DNA of 64,000 nucleotides from Longibaculum muris (GTDB taxonomy: Bacteria; Bacillota_I; Bacilli_A; Erysipelotrichales; Coprobacillaceae). Below are positions 45,025 to 53,433 of this stretch, piece after piece (position 1 is the first letter of the stretch; each line of letters begins with the position of its first letter). The notes below the pieces were generated by a model, which had not been told where the DNA came from, did no database searches, and worked only from the letters and a program-made list of their open reading frames with translations. The position numbers and the translations under genes were made by a program. The stretch is from NCBI RefSeq assembly GCF_004343035.1, contig NZ_SMCQ01000001.1, forward strand, positions 1 to 64,000, read 5' to 3'.

Positions 45025-46125
45025 ATGGGAATTCAAAAGACAATTTTAAATTTTATTTTAACTATAGAATCTTTTTTTCTTTCTTTTTTTAAAATTAAAA
45101 AAGAAAGAATCACCTTTATATCTTTAGAATCAGAAAAATTAGAATTAGATTTTAAAAAGATATATGATGAATTGAATCAAGAAGAATTTGATGTTCGATT
45201 ATGTTTAATTAAATATCATAAAGATTTATGGGGACAATTTTTATATTTTATAAATTGTATGAAACAATTATATTATATATATACATCACGTATTATTATA
45301 TTACATGATAATAATTATGTTGTTTCACATTTTAAAAGAGAAGGTGTTGTTGTTCTTCAAGTTTGGCATGCTTGTGGAGCTATTAAAAAGTTTGGAAATG
45401 TTATTGATAGACAATATCCAATAGCAAACTATGATTATGTACTAGCAACTTCATCTTATTGGAAAGAACCATATAGTCAAGCTTTTAGTGTAAAAAGCGA
45501 AAATGTTTTACCAATTGGTATGCCTAGAACTGATGAACTTTTTAATAACAATTGGTTAGAAGAAAAACATAAAGATTTATATTTTAGATATCCACAATTA
45601 AAAGATAAGAAGATTATTTTATATGCTCCAACATTTAGAGGTAATATCTATAAAGGCTTTTCAGCAATTGAATTTGATGCACTTAAAATATTAGAACAAT
45701 TAGATTCACAATATGTTATTCTATATAAATATCACCCATTAATGGGGAATTATCAATTACCTGATCATCCACGCATTATCAATATGAATCATGAAGATAC
45801 CCATGCTTTATTTAGTATCACTGATTATTTAATATCGGATTATTCATCAATTGTGTTTGATTATATGATTTTAAAGAAACCATTGATTTTCTTTACACCA
45901 GATTTAGAAGAATATAGTCAAAGTTTAGGGGTTTTTGTTAATTTGGAAAATTTGGGGTATCCTATATGTTATAGTGAAGAAGAAATTGTATCATCTATTT
46001 GTCAATATCAAGTATCTCAAAAACAAATGGAAGATATGAAAGATTTGTTTTTTACATATCAAGATGGTGAAAGTACTACACGTGTTATTCGTTTTATGAG
46101 GGGGATTATTCATGAAGAAAATTAG
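45025..46125 (+). CDS. Second CDP-glycerol/ribitol glycerophosphotransferase-family protein
   Basis: A 366-residue TagB/TagF-family enzyme, divergent from the preceding one: LQVWHACGAIKKFG replaces TWHGTPLKRLG but keeps His, and GMPRTDEL, ILYAPTFRGN, YKYHP and LISDYSSIVFDYMIL are retained. The N-terminus has a hydrophobic Phe-rich stretch that may associate with membrane. The primase versus polymerase roles of the two cannot be assigned by sequence alone. Its stop overlaps the ATG (46112) preceding the dockerin/MBL gene. Confidence 0.85.
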   Translation: MGIQKTILNFILTIESFFLSFFKIKKERITFISLESEKLELDFKKIYDELNQEEFDVRLCLIKYHKDLWGQFLYFINCMKQLYYIYTSRIIILHDNNYVVSHFKREGVVVLQVWHACGAIKKFGNVIDRQYPIANYDYVLATSSYWKEPYSQAFSVKSENVLPIGMPRTDELFNNNWLEEKHKDLYFRYPQLKDKKIILYAPTFRGNIYKGFSAIEFDALKILEQLDSQYVILYKYHPLMGNYQLPDHPRIINMNHEDTHALFSITDYLISDYSSIVFDYMILKKPLIFFTPDLEEYSQSLGVFVNLENLGYPICYSEEEIVSSICQYQVSQKQMEDMKDLFFTYQDGESTTRVIRFMRGIIHEEN

Positions 46126-47355
46126 TATTAAATTTTGAGTTTTTTAATATGCATTTCTACTACTGTTTTATTTAATGTACAGAATGTCCATGCAGTTAGT
46201 GGATTGAAAGTTCATTATATTGATGTAGGTAGCGGAGATGCTATTTATTTGGAATGTGATGGTGTCAATATGTTGATTGATGGCGGATATATTAGTCAAT
46301 CTGATCGTAAAGAAGATGAAGCATCAAGAGGTGTATTAGAGCATCTTGTACACAATGATTTACAAAATACAGTGAATGAAAATGATGCAGATTTTATATC
46401 ACAGCTACGAGTGATTTTAAAAGAAAATGATAATAGTGATGTAACAAAGTATTTAGATTCATTAGGTGTTAAACATATAAATTATATTGTTTCAACACAT
46501 CCACACTATGATCATATAGGTGGTTTGTTACATGTTATTAATAAATATACATATGATCATATCTATTATAATGGACATGACTATACAACAAGATATTATA
46601 GATATTTTAAAATGTTAGCAGAAGATAATGTAAGTTCTGGAAAAGTAAGAGCGGCCTTACAAATTCCTCAACAAAATGATACATTTCAATTAGGAAGTGC
46701 AAAAGTAACTGTGTTAAGTGATCAAACAATTGATTATACAATGGCTAATGGTACAGCGATAAATAATGGTTCAATTGTTTTAAGAGTAGATTATAATAAA
46801 CGTTCATTTCTTTTTACTGGTGATGTTCAATATGCGGCACAAAAGAAAATAATTGAAACAAAAGGAAGTTCTATTTCTAATATTGATGTCTTAAAAGTTC
46901 CTCATCATGGTCATACCAATAGTGTGTATGGGAATACTGGTCACTCAGAAAATTATGAATTATTTGCTAAAGTAAATCCAGTTATTAGTATTGTACAATG
47001 TGGGATTCGTAATACTTCTGTTAGTTTGCCAACTAATAGAGTTTTAAAAGATTTATCAATGAGTGATGTTTATACAACTAAGAATCAAGGAAATATAGTT
47101 ATAGAATGTGATGGAAATTATATTAATGTTAAAATAAAGAATGAAATTGTTCATGGATTTGTAAAAGGTGATATTAATGGTGATGGTAAAATTACACCAT
47201 CAGATTATGTTATGGCTAGAAGACAAATTCTAGGAACGTTATCGTTAAAAGGAAATGGACGTGTAACTGCAGATATTAATGGTGATGGTAAAATATCTCC
47301 ATCTGATTATGTATTAATTCGTCGTCATATTTTAGGAACATATCATATTCAATAG
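46112..47355 (+). CDS. Secreted metallo-beta-lactamase (ComEC-like) protein with dockerin; frameshifted or recoded start
   Basis: The expected start ATG 46112, with GAGGGGG eight bases upstream, encodes MKKISIKF and meets TGA at 46136. The main frame continues from TTG 46135 as a signal sequence (SFLICISTTVLFNVQNVHAVSG) that lacks a basic N-terminus. One extra T in the T4 run would join them. The mature protein is a MBL hydrolase like the ComEC C-terminal domain: DVGSGDAIYL, H122-P-H124-Y-D126-H127, FTGDV, VPHHGHTNS. The last ~62 residues are a type I dockerin with two calcium loops (DINGDGKITPSDY and DINGDGKISPSDY). Residue numbers count from TTG. Either a frameshift, or a TTGA-coupled start. 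Confidence 0.75.
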
Positions 47356-47368
47356 GGGGAAATTATAA

Positions 47369-48643
47369 ATGAAAATGTTAAAGAAGTTTGAAATGATTGT
47401 TATGACAATATGCTTATGTCTAACATTACAATTAAAAATGGTAGGTGCTGCTGGAGTAAGTGTTTCTGCAAGTTCATCTAGTATTACCATAGGTTCATCA
47501 TTTAAAGTTAGAATTACTGCAAGTGATTGTTATACAACAATTTCAACATCAACTAATAATGGTTCAATTAGTGGTGCACCCAAAGATATAGATAGTGGGT
47601 CAGCAAGTTTTACAGTAAAACCATCAAAGGTAGGTACCTGTACAGTCACAATAAGCGGAACATATGCTGCTTACTCAGGGAATACAAAAGATATTAGTTT
47701 TTCAAAAACTGTTACTGTTACGGTTAAAGATAAGGCATCAAAACCACAACCAACTACACAAACAACTACAACAGAAAAGCCAAAAGAAGATACACGTTCA
47801 AAAGAAAATGCTTTATCTTCATTAAGTGTCAATGAAGGGACTATATCTCCAAAGTTTAGTGCAAATACAACAAAATATACAGTAAATTTAGAAGGTAATA
47901 AAACAAAGATAAAAATTGATGCCAAGGCAAAAGATTCAAAAGCAAAAGTTTCTGGAACTGGAGAAAAAAATTTAAAAGTTGGAAAAAATACTTTTGTAGT
48001 AAAATGTACAGCTGAAAATGGAAGTACAAGAAATTATACAATCATTGTTAATGTTGATGAAAAACCACTCGTTTATACAGAATATGGAAAACAAAAATTA
48101 GGTGTGGTTAGAAATTTAGAAGGAGTAAATATTCCTGCTGGTTTTGAAAAATCTACGACTCAATTAGATGGTCAAAAGATTGATGCTTGGACAAATAAAA
48201 ACTTAAATCTAACAATTAGCTATTTAGTAGATGAACAAAATAAAAAGGCTTATTATGTTGTTGAAAATGGGAAAATTGCTTATGAATATCAAATTGTAGA
48301 TATTGATGATCGTCATTTTGTAATTGTACCAATTGATAATAAGTTAAAAGAACGTGAAGGTTTTCAATTCCAAAAAGTACAAGTTAGAGAAATTGAACTT
48401 GATGGATGGACATATCAAGATAAAGCTATGAAAAATTATGTACAAGTTTATTTAATGAATGAAAAAGGCGAAAAACATATTTATGATTATGAATCTACAG
48501 AAGCTCAATTACAAATTTATACAGAAGCAACAAAAGAAGAAAAAGGAATAGATGTTTTTATGGTAACAACTATTGTATTTGGTTTAACAAGTGTTGCTTT
48601 ATTAGGATTATCAATTTATTTGAAGAAAAAAACTAATTCTTAA
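47369..48643 (+). CDS. Membrane-anchored surface protein with Ig-like and cadherin-like domains
   Basis: A 424-residue exported protein: signal peptide to about residue 28, a Ser/Thr-rich Ig-like beta domain (about 30-120), a Thr/Pro/Lys linker (PQPTTQTTTTEKPKED), a cadherin-like beta-sandwich domain (about 148-232, LSSLSVNEGTISPKFSANTT ... NYTIIVNV), a further ~160-residue globular region, and a C-terminal membrane helix with basic tail. It is 13 bases downstream of the dockerin/MBL gene, so the two products probably act together at the surface. No true cohesin is recognisable, although the first Ig-like domain could be tested as a receptor. Confidence 0.75.
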   Translation: MKMLKKFEMIVMTICLCLTLQLKMVGAAGVSVSASSSSITIGSSFKVRITASDCYTTISTSTNNGSISGAPKDIDSGSASFTVKPSKVGTCTVTISGTYAAYSGNTKDISFSKTVTVTVKDKASKPQPTTQTTTTEKPKEDTRSKENALSSLSVNEGTISPKFSANTTKYTVNLEGNKTKIKIDAKAKDSKAKVSGTGEKNLKVGKNTFVVKCTAENGSTRNYTIIVNVDEKPLVYTEYGKQKLGVVRNLEGVNIPAGFEKSTTQLDGQKIDAWTNKNLNLTISYLVDEQNKKAYYVVENGKIAYEYQIVDIDDRHFVIVPIDNKLKEREGFQFQKVQVREIELDGWTYQDKAMKNYVQVYLMNEKGEKHIYDYESTEAQLQIYTEATKEEKGIDVFMVTTIVFGLTSVALLGLSIYLKKKTNS

Positions 48644-48656
48644 CAGAAATATAATG

Positions 48657-48691
48657 ATTTATAAAAGTCAGTAGAAATGCTGACTTTTATC
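48657..48691 (+). terminator. Hairpin after the surface protein gene
   Basis: ATAAAAGTCAG/CTGACTTTTAT perfect 11-bp stem with 8-nt loop; the T-rich part is inside the 3' arm. Confidence 0.65.
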
Positions 48692-48742
48692 ATATTTATA
48701 ATTTTATTTCATATGTTTTATTAAAAGCATAGGAGGGAAATT

Positions 48743-49075
48743 ATGAATAGGGGAGAAATTTATTATGCAGATCTATCTCCAGTTGTAGGAAGTGAACAAG
48801 GGGGATATAGACCAGTTCTTATCTTACAAAATAACAAAGGGAATAAATATTCAACAACAGTGATTGTGGCACCTATATCATCACGTATGACAAAAAATGA
48901 TTTACCAACACATGTTATTATTGAAACAGAATTTTTAGAAAAGAAATCAGTTATTTTATTAGAACAAATTAGAACAATTGATAAAAAAAGAATAGATGAA
49001 AAGTTAGGAAGTTTATCACAAAATTTAATGGAGAAAGTTAATTTAGCAATAAAAACAAGTTTAGACATAAGATAG
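48743..49075 (+). CDS. MazF/PemK-family endoribonuclease (NdoA-like)
   Basis: A 110-residue toxin-family protein: [40 protein letters not shown] and [11 protein letters not shown] are the hallmarks of MazF/EndoA ribonucleases that cleave mRNA at short sites. It has a good AGGAGGG ribosome site. No MazE/EndoAI-like antitoxin gene lies directly upstream, as the neighbour is a surface protein ended by a hairpin, and none lies downstream. It is therefore an apparently orphan toxin. Confidence 0.88.
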   Translation: MNRGEIYYADLSPVVGSEQGGYRPVLILQNNKGNKYSTTVIVAPISSRMTKNDLPTHVIIETEFLEKKSVILLEQIRTIDKKRIDEKLGSLSQNLMEKVNLAIKTSLDIR

Positions 49076-49114
49076 TAGATATGTTATAATAATTGAAATT
49101 AAGGAGTGAAATGA

Positions 49115-49993
49115 ATGAAATTATCAAGTATTAAAAATCGAGCAAATGAAATTTTATTAACAAATAAATCTGAATATATTCGTATTTTGACGATTATATT
49201 ATTAGTTGGTTTAATTCCAAGTCTATTTTCTGGGAATAGTAATTTTCTAGCGATATTAGTTTATTACGCAATGATTATTATATTTTTACCATTTCATCAT
49301 GGTTATATTGTTAGCTCATTGAAAATGGTAAGAAATCAATCACAGGCATTAAGTGACGATGATGCTTTTGTTGGATTTAAAAGATTTAAAGAACTATTTG
49401 CTACATATTTCTTATCAAATGTTATTGTATGGGCAATCTCGGCTGCTGCAGGAATGATTTTGGTTCTTTTATTAAGTTTTACAATTATAAATGCTGCAAG
49501 GTATATTGTGGATGCTGCAGTTAATCAAAGCAATGCAGCTGCATTAGCTCTTGCTGCTATTCAGCATACACCTTCATTAATTATTTTTATAGGGTTATTT
49601 TTAGTGTTGGTTGCTATTGCTATAGTGATTGTATCATCTTATTTATTTGCGATGCCATACTTATTAGAACAGTATCATATGAGTGCGACACAATCATTAA
49701 AAGAGTCTATTCAATTTATGAAAGGTCATGTTTGGGAACTGATTAAATTACAATTATCTTTCTTAGGATGGATGATTTTAATTATTGTCATTCAATCAAT
49801 TCTTATTAATTTGCTTGCATTTATTCCAGTAATTGGATCCTTAATCGCATCTATTTTAGGTGGATTAGCGGCTATTTATACGTATTTACCACGTTATCAT
49901 TTATCACAGGCAATCTTCTTTGAAGAAATTGCTTACTATCGTTATGAAAATAACACATATCAATCAAATACTGGAGAGAATACAAATGTTTAA
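49115..49993 (+). CDS. DUF975-like integral membrane protein (paralogue of 618-1475)
   Basis: A 292-residue protein with six hydrophobic segments and the loop HHGYIVSSLKMVRNQSQALSDDDAFVGFKRFKELFATYFL, given in pieces, which fits DUF975. An AAGGAG ribosome site precedes ATG 49115, and a TATAAT-like box lies at about 49084-49089. It overlaps the downstream CPBP protease gene by 8 bases, suggesting a joint membrane function. Function is unknown. Confidence 0.65.
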   Translation: MKLSSIKNRANEILLTNKSEYIRILTIILLVGLIPSLFSGNSNFLAILVYYAMIIIFLPFHHGYIVSSLKMVRNQSQALSDDDAFVGFKRFKELFATYFLSNVIVWAISAAAGMILVLLLSFTIINAARYIVDAAVNQSNAAALALAAIQHTPSLIIFIGLFLVLVAIAIVIVSSYLFAMPYLLEQYHMSATQSLKESIQFMKGHVWELIKLQLSFLGWMILIIVIQSILINLLAFIPVIGSLIASILGGLAAIYTYLPRYHLSQAIFFEEIAYYRYENNTYQSNTGENTNV

Positions 49994-50711
49994 TCAATAT
50001 TTTTCAAGAAAAATCTCACTACAAATCAAGTGGATGTTTCTACTCATTATCGTACCATTATATTTTTATTGTAGTTCAGTTATTGGAACAGCTATACTTA
50101 AGTTTTTAGTTATACAATTTTCTTTTCAATGGGATTATATAACGCTTAATACTTATTTAAATTTCCTAGTTGATAGTGTTATGTTAATTCTTGTTGGTTG
50201 GATTATGAAAGATACAATGATTGAGCAATGGAAGGATTTTAAAAAGAATCTCAAGGATAATGTTATTTATGGAGCATTAATTGGAACAGCACTTATTTAT
50301 GTAGTAGGCATTCTAGGTGGTATGATTACTCTTATGCTAGGTGGTTCATCAAATAGTGAAAATCAACAAATGATTGAAACTATTATGAATGTTCATCCCT
50401 TACTCATGGCGATTACAACAATATTTTTTGCACCAATCTTAGAGGAAATGATATTTAGAGGAATTGTTTTTGGCTGGTTATATGAATTAAGTCCTAAATT
50501 TGCACATTTTATATCTGCTTTCATCTTTGGTTTTATACATGTTATGATGGCTATTTTATCGGGAAATATTTCAGAATGGGTACAAATCTTTTCTTATTTC
50601 TTTATGGGATTTGTATTAAGTTATTTATATGAAAAAAAGAACAATATCTATGTTCCGATTCTAGCACATATGAGTAATAATTTTATTTCAGTTATATTAA
50701 TGATGATTTAA
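49986..50711 (+). CDS. CPBP family intramembrane metalloprotease
   Basis: A 241-residue protein with about eight hydrophobic segments. The catalytic motifs of the CPBP/Abi family are present: LEEMIFRG (EExxxR), FGFIHVMM (FxxxH) and HMSNN (HxxxN/B). Eukaryotic relatives process prenylated proteins; bacterial ones often serve in bacteriocin self-immunity or unknown roles. ATG 49986 inside the upstream gene's 3' end is preferred (GGAGAGAA upstream); a longer in-frame start at 49920 lies deep in the preceding gene. Confidence 0.85.
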   Translation: MFNQYFSRKISLQIKWMFLLIIVPLYFYCSSVIGTAILKFLVIQFSFQWDYITLNTYLNFLVDSVMLILVGWIMKDTMIEQWKDFKKNLKDNVIYGALIGTALIYVVGILGGMITLMLGGSSNSENQQMIETIMNVHPLLMAITTIFFAPILEEMIFRGIVFGWLYELSPKFAHFISAFIFGFIHVMMAILSGNISEWVQIFSYFFMGFVLSYLYEKKNNIYVPILAHMSNNFISVILMMI

Positions 50712-50746
50712 AAAGATTAGCAAAGTGATGAGCTAATCTTTTTTAT
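50711..50746 (+). terminator. Terminator after the CPBP gene
   Basis: AAAAGATTAGC/GCTAATCTTTT perfect stem, 10-nt loop, T6 tail. Confidence 0.85.
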
Positions 50747-50801
50747 TGATGGTCTAATGTTCTTATATAAACATGATATTTATATGAATTAATTAAAAAA
50801 T

Positions 50802-50840
50802 AAAAAAACCGAAAATATTGATTAAATCAATCCTTTTCGG
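50802..50840 (-). terminator. Terminator of tRNA-Lys (minus strand)
   Basis: On the minus strand CCGAAAA pairs with TTTTCGG, with a further ATTGATT/AATCAAT helix inside, and a T7 tract follows. Confidence 0.8.
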
Positions 50841-50851
50841 TATCTTTTCAT

Positions 50852-50927
50852 TGGTCTCCCCTCACGGGCTCGAACCGTGGACCCTCTGATTAAGAGTCAG
50901 ATGCTCTGCCAACTGAGCTAAGGAGAG
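50852..50927 (-). tRNA. tRNA-Lys (anticodon CTT), CCA encoded
   Basis: A 76-nt cloverleaf: acceptor CTCTCCT/AGGGGAG with discriminator A and encoded CCA, D-stem GCTC/GAGC, anticodon stem TCTGA/TCAGA with loop CTCTTAA (anticodon CTT), and T-loop GGTTCGAGCC. Promoter on the minus strand at 50943-50971. Confidence 0.95.
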
Positions 50928-50942
50928 TTCGTCAACGAATAT

Positions 50943-50971
50943 ATAATACACTAAACTTACAAAAAAATCAA
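50943..50971 (-). promoter_or_regulatory. Promoter of tRNA-Lys
   Basis: Minus strand: -35 TTGATT (50971-50966), 17-bp spacer, -10 TATTAT (50948-50943). Confidence 0.7.
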
Positions 50972-51033
50972 GTGATTTTAAATGGAATATTGCAATAAAG
51001 TTTGTTATAATATGAGACAGGGGTGGTGGAAAT

Positions 51034-52584
51034 ATGTATAGACAGTCAATTAATCATATTAAGCTCGCTATAATTCCATTAGATGGGACTGTATTTGATT
51101 TAAATAGATTTCGTTATAATTATTATCATCATTTATGTGATCATAAAAAGATACCATTTGGTGTTCAAGATTTTTATCCACATTTATCAAGCATGTATGA
51201 TATGTATAAAGATCTTCCATTAACGAATAAATTAGATGCTGGTCCTTTAAATTCAAAAATAGAAAGAGAACTTTCTCAATACTTAAATTATAAAGGAATA
51301 GAGCCTAAAGAAGGCTTCCTTGAGCTTTTAGAATATCTCCACCAAAAAGAAATACCAATTGCGATAATATCCACTCATCGTACTAAAGATGCAGCTCAAT
51401 ATTTAAAACTAGCAAAAATATATCATAAAGTTCATTTTATTATTGGAAGTGATGCTGTAAGTAGTCCACTTCCTTCAACTGATATTTTAGAGACAACGCT
51501 TAATCATTTTCATGTAAAAAATAATGAAGTTTTATTAATTTCATCTTTTGCTGCTTTAAATGAAGCAGCCTCTAAAATGCGATTTAATATTATTTATTGT
51601 GAAGATTTAGTTGAAGCAGATACATATGAAAAAGAAACATCTTATAAGATAGTTCATAATCTTTTTGAAGTATTAAATACATTGTTATTTGATCAATATG
51701 ATGAGGCTGAAATCTATTCACCAATCTTGGGAATGAGTTCTGATATGACGTCTGAGGAACTAACACAGGTCAAGGATGAATTAAAGGAAAAGTATCATGA
51801 TGATCAACAAATAGTAGATCTTGTCAATCAAACTTATGCTTATCATATTTCCCAACTTAATGAACAAAGTATTAAAGACGGAAGTGTTCTTTTAAATCAA
51901 ACACCTATGAGAAAAAGATTTCATTTTGATGATGAAACACAAGAAATATCAAAATCTGAATTGTTTTCTTTAACTGATGAAGAAGAAATACAAGAAGAAA
52001 TGAGTAATGAGGTTGTTGAAAAAAAGGCCGAAGAAATTCATATATCTCCATTAGATAAAGAGGAAGAAATAGAATTGACTGAACTTTTACAACAGATTAA
52101 TTTTTCTTCATCTCAAAAAGATGAATCTCAACCAATTCTTGAAGTTGCTAAACAAAGTGAACAAATTGAAGAAATTATAGAAAATAATGAAGAAGAAAAA
52201 TCTTCACCAGTGTTTGAAGTCTTTTTAAATATTATTTATATATTTGCTATTTCATTTTTAGTTTTATTTGCAGGAATTATTGTCTATATTACATTTATCC
52301 ATCAATTTGAAATGGATCAAGGTATTTTTCACACTATCCATGTTGTTTTTCAAGCTTATCATTCATTTGTTAATATGATTTTTGAAGGTATATTGGATTT
52401 TCTACATACATTTATAAGTTTTATTCCAAGTTATCAACAATATAGTCAATCAAATACAATGTTATCAATTGATGGTGTTTTGTTATTAAATTTATTTATC
52501 TTTCAAACAATTATTATTGCTATTATAAAAGGTATTGTTCATATGATCAAAAGGAGTTTAGATGATGAAAGCCTTCCTGAATAA
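51034..52584 (+). CDS. Pseudo-HAD domain fused to an acidic linker and membrane segments
   Basis: A 516-residue protein. Residues ~9-225 resemble a HAD phosphatase/phosphonatase-type domain (CAP insert, then IAIISTHRTKDA and IIGSDAVSSPLPS). In motif I the sequence is AIIPLDGTVFD, with Pro15 where the nucleophile Asp should be, and the conserved Lys before PxP is not evident, so it is likely catalytically dead. Residues ~310-390 are an acidic, Glu-rich linker, followed by a membrane helix near 395-420 and another near 480-505. It overlaps the PAP2 gene by 23 bases. Possible role: a regulatory or sensing partner of that phosphatase. Confidence 0.6.
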   Translation: MYRQSINHIKLAIIPLDGTVFDLNRFRYNYYHHLCDHKKIPFGVQDFYPHLSSMYDMYKDLPLTNKLDAGPLNSKIERELSQYLNYKGIEPKEGFLELLEYLHQKEIPIAIISTHRTKDAAQYLKLAKIYHKVHFIIGSDAVSSPLPSTDILETTLNHFHVKNNEVLLISSFAALNEAASKMRFNIIYCEDLVEADTYEKETSYKIVHNLFEVLNTLLFDQYDEAEIYSPILGMSSDMTSEELTQVKDELKEKYHDDQQIVDLVNQTYAYHISQLNEQSIKDGSVLLNQTPMRKRFHFDDETQEISKSELFSLTDEEEIQEEMSNEVVEKKAEEIHISPLDKEEEIELTELLQQINFSSSQKDESQPILEVAKQSEQIEEIIENNEEEKSSPVFEVFLNIIYIFAISFLVLFAGIIVYITFIHQFEMDQGIFHTIHVVFQAYHSFVNMIFEGILDFLHTFISFIPSYQQYSQSNTMLSIDGVLLLNLFIFQTIIIAIIKGIVHMIKRSLDDESLPE

Positions 52585-53086
52585 AATAAAAGAATATGAT
52601 GTCCGTTTTGCTTTTTCTATGACTCAATATTACCATCATCGCTTTTTTAATGATTTGATGATGTTTATCAGCTCATGTGGTGATTTTGGCATGAGTTGGT
52701 TAATTGTTATCTTAATTACAAATATGATTGATGAGACGCGTTCTATGTCGATTCATATGCTTATAGCACTTATTGCAGCAACAATTATTGGTCAGGTAAC
52801 AATTAAGTCTATTGTACGAAGAAAACGTCCTTGTCATCAATATCCTGATGTAAAAATATTAATTCCTATACCTAGTGATTTATCATTTCCTTCAGGACAT
52901 ACAACATCTTCTTTTGCATGTTGTACAGTGATGATGTTTTTTAATCCTATGTTAGGGATTATTGGCTTTATCTATGCGATACTGACAGCTTTTTCAAGAT
53001 TATATCTTTTTGTTCATTATTTAAGTGATGTTATTTTTGGAATGATATTGGGGACGGTTATTGGAATTGTTGTATGCTGTTTATAA
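52562..53086 (+). CDS. PAP2 family membrane phosphatase
   Basis: A 174-residue membrane enzyme with the three PAP2 motifs: KSIVRRKRP, FPSGHTTS and SRLYLFVHYLSDV (catalytic histidines in the last two). Family members dephosphorylate undecaprenyl pyrophosphate or phosphatidic/phosphatidylglycerol phosphate, so a role in recycling the lipid carrier used by the wall-polymer genes is plausible. ATG 52562 or 52565 follows AAAAGGAG. It begins within the preceding gene. Confidence 0.88.
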   Translation: MMKAFLNKIKEYDVRFAFSMTQYYHHRFFNDLMMFISSCGDFGMSWLIVILITNMIDETRSMSIHMLIALIAATIIGQVTIKSIVRRKRPCHQYPDVKILIPIPSDLSFPSGHTTSSFACCTVMMFFNPMLGIIGFIYAILTAFSRLYLFVHYLSDVIFGMILGTVIGIVVCCL

Positions 53087-53112
53087 TAATTTAAAAAAAT
53101 TTTAAAAATGTA

Positions 53113-53141
53113 TTGAAATTAAAAAAAATATATGCTATTAT
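53113..53141 (+). promoter_or_regulatory. Promoter of the tRNA-Ser/tRNA-Asp unit
   Basis: -35 TTGAAA (53113-53118), 17-bp spacer, -10 TATTAT (53136-53141), 15 bases upstream of tRNA-Ser. Confidence 0.7.
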
Positions 53142-53156
53142 ATTTAGGCAACTGAT

Positions 53157-53247
53157 GGAGACATACTCAAGAGGCTGAAGAGGCGCCCCTGCTAAGGGTG
53201 TAGGTCGGGAAACTGGCGCGAGGGTTCAAATCCCTCTGTCTCCGCCA
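53157..53247 (+). tRNA. tRNA-Ser (anticodon GCT), CCA encoded
   Basis: A 91-nt class II tRNA with acceptor GGAGACA/TGTCTCC, anticodon in CCCTGCTAAGGG, a long variable arm (TAGGTCGGGAAACTGGCGCG), T-loop GGTTCAAATCC, discriminator G and encoded CCA. Confidence 0.95.
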
Positions 53248-53277
53248 TAGTGTTGCCCTTGGCAGTTTATATATATT

Positions 53278-53354
53278 GGTCTGGTAGTTCAGTTGGTTAG
53301 AATGCCGCCCTGTCACGGCGGAGGTCGCGGGTTCGAGTCCCGTCCAGACCGCCA
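53278..53354 (+). tRNA. tRNA-Asp (anticodon GTC), CCA encoded
   Basis: A 77-nt cloverleaf: acceptor GGTCTGG/CCAGACC, anticodon GTC in CGCCCTGTCACGGCG, T-loop GGTTCGAGTCC, discriminator G and CCA. Cotranscribed with tRNA-Ser. Confidence 0.95.
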
Positions 53355-53367
53355 ATATATAAAATAG

Positions 53368-53393
53368 AGTTATCCTAGTGGATAACTTTTTTT
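53368..53393 (+). terminator. Terminator of the tRNA unit
   Basis: AGTTATCC/GGATAACT perfect stem with TAGT loop and T7. Confidence 0.85.
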
Positions 53394-53402
53394 GTTTCTA
53401 TC

Positions 53403-53433
53403 AAAAAAGTCCTTTGTGAAAAACAAAGGGCTT
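53403..53433 (-). terminator. Terminator of the NUDIX gene (minus strand)
   Basis: On the minus strand AAAGCCCTTTGT pairs with ACAAAGGACTTT (one G-T), followed by T6. Confidence 0.75.

Noticed and set aside
47671-48041. Two minus-strand frames inside the cadherin-like surface protein gene
   Set aside because: Low-complexity antisense products of a Lys/Thr-rich coding region, with no ribosome sites.
48763-49068. 101-residue antisense frame covering the MazF gene
   Set aside because: It lies wholly inside the MazF gene on the other strand, has no ribosome site, and MazF has clear family motifs; so it is not an antitoxin.
53167-53355. Minus-strand frame with the text WTGLEPATSAVTGR and RRQRDLNPRASF
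   Set aside because: It is the antisense of the tRNA-Ser/tRNA-Asp pair, a well-known false protein produced by translating tRNA genes.
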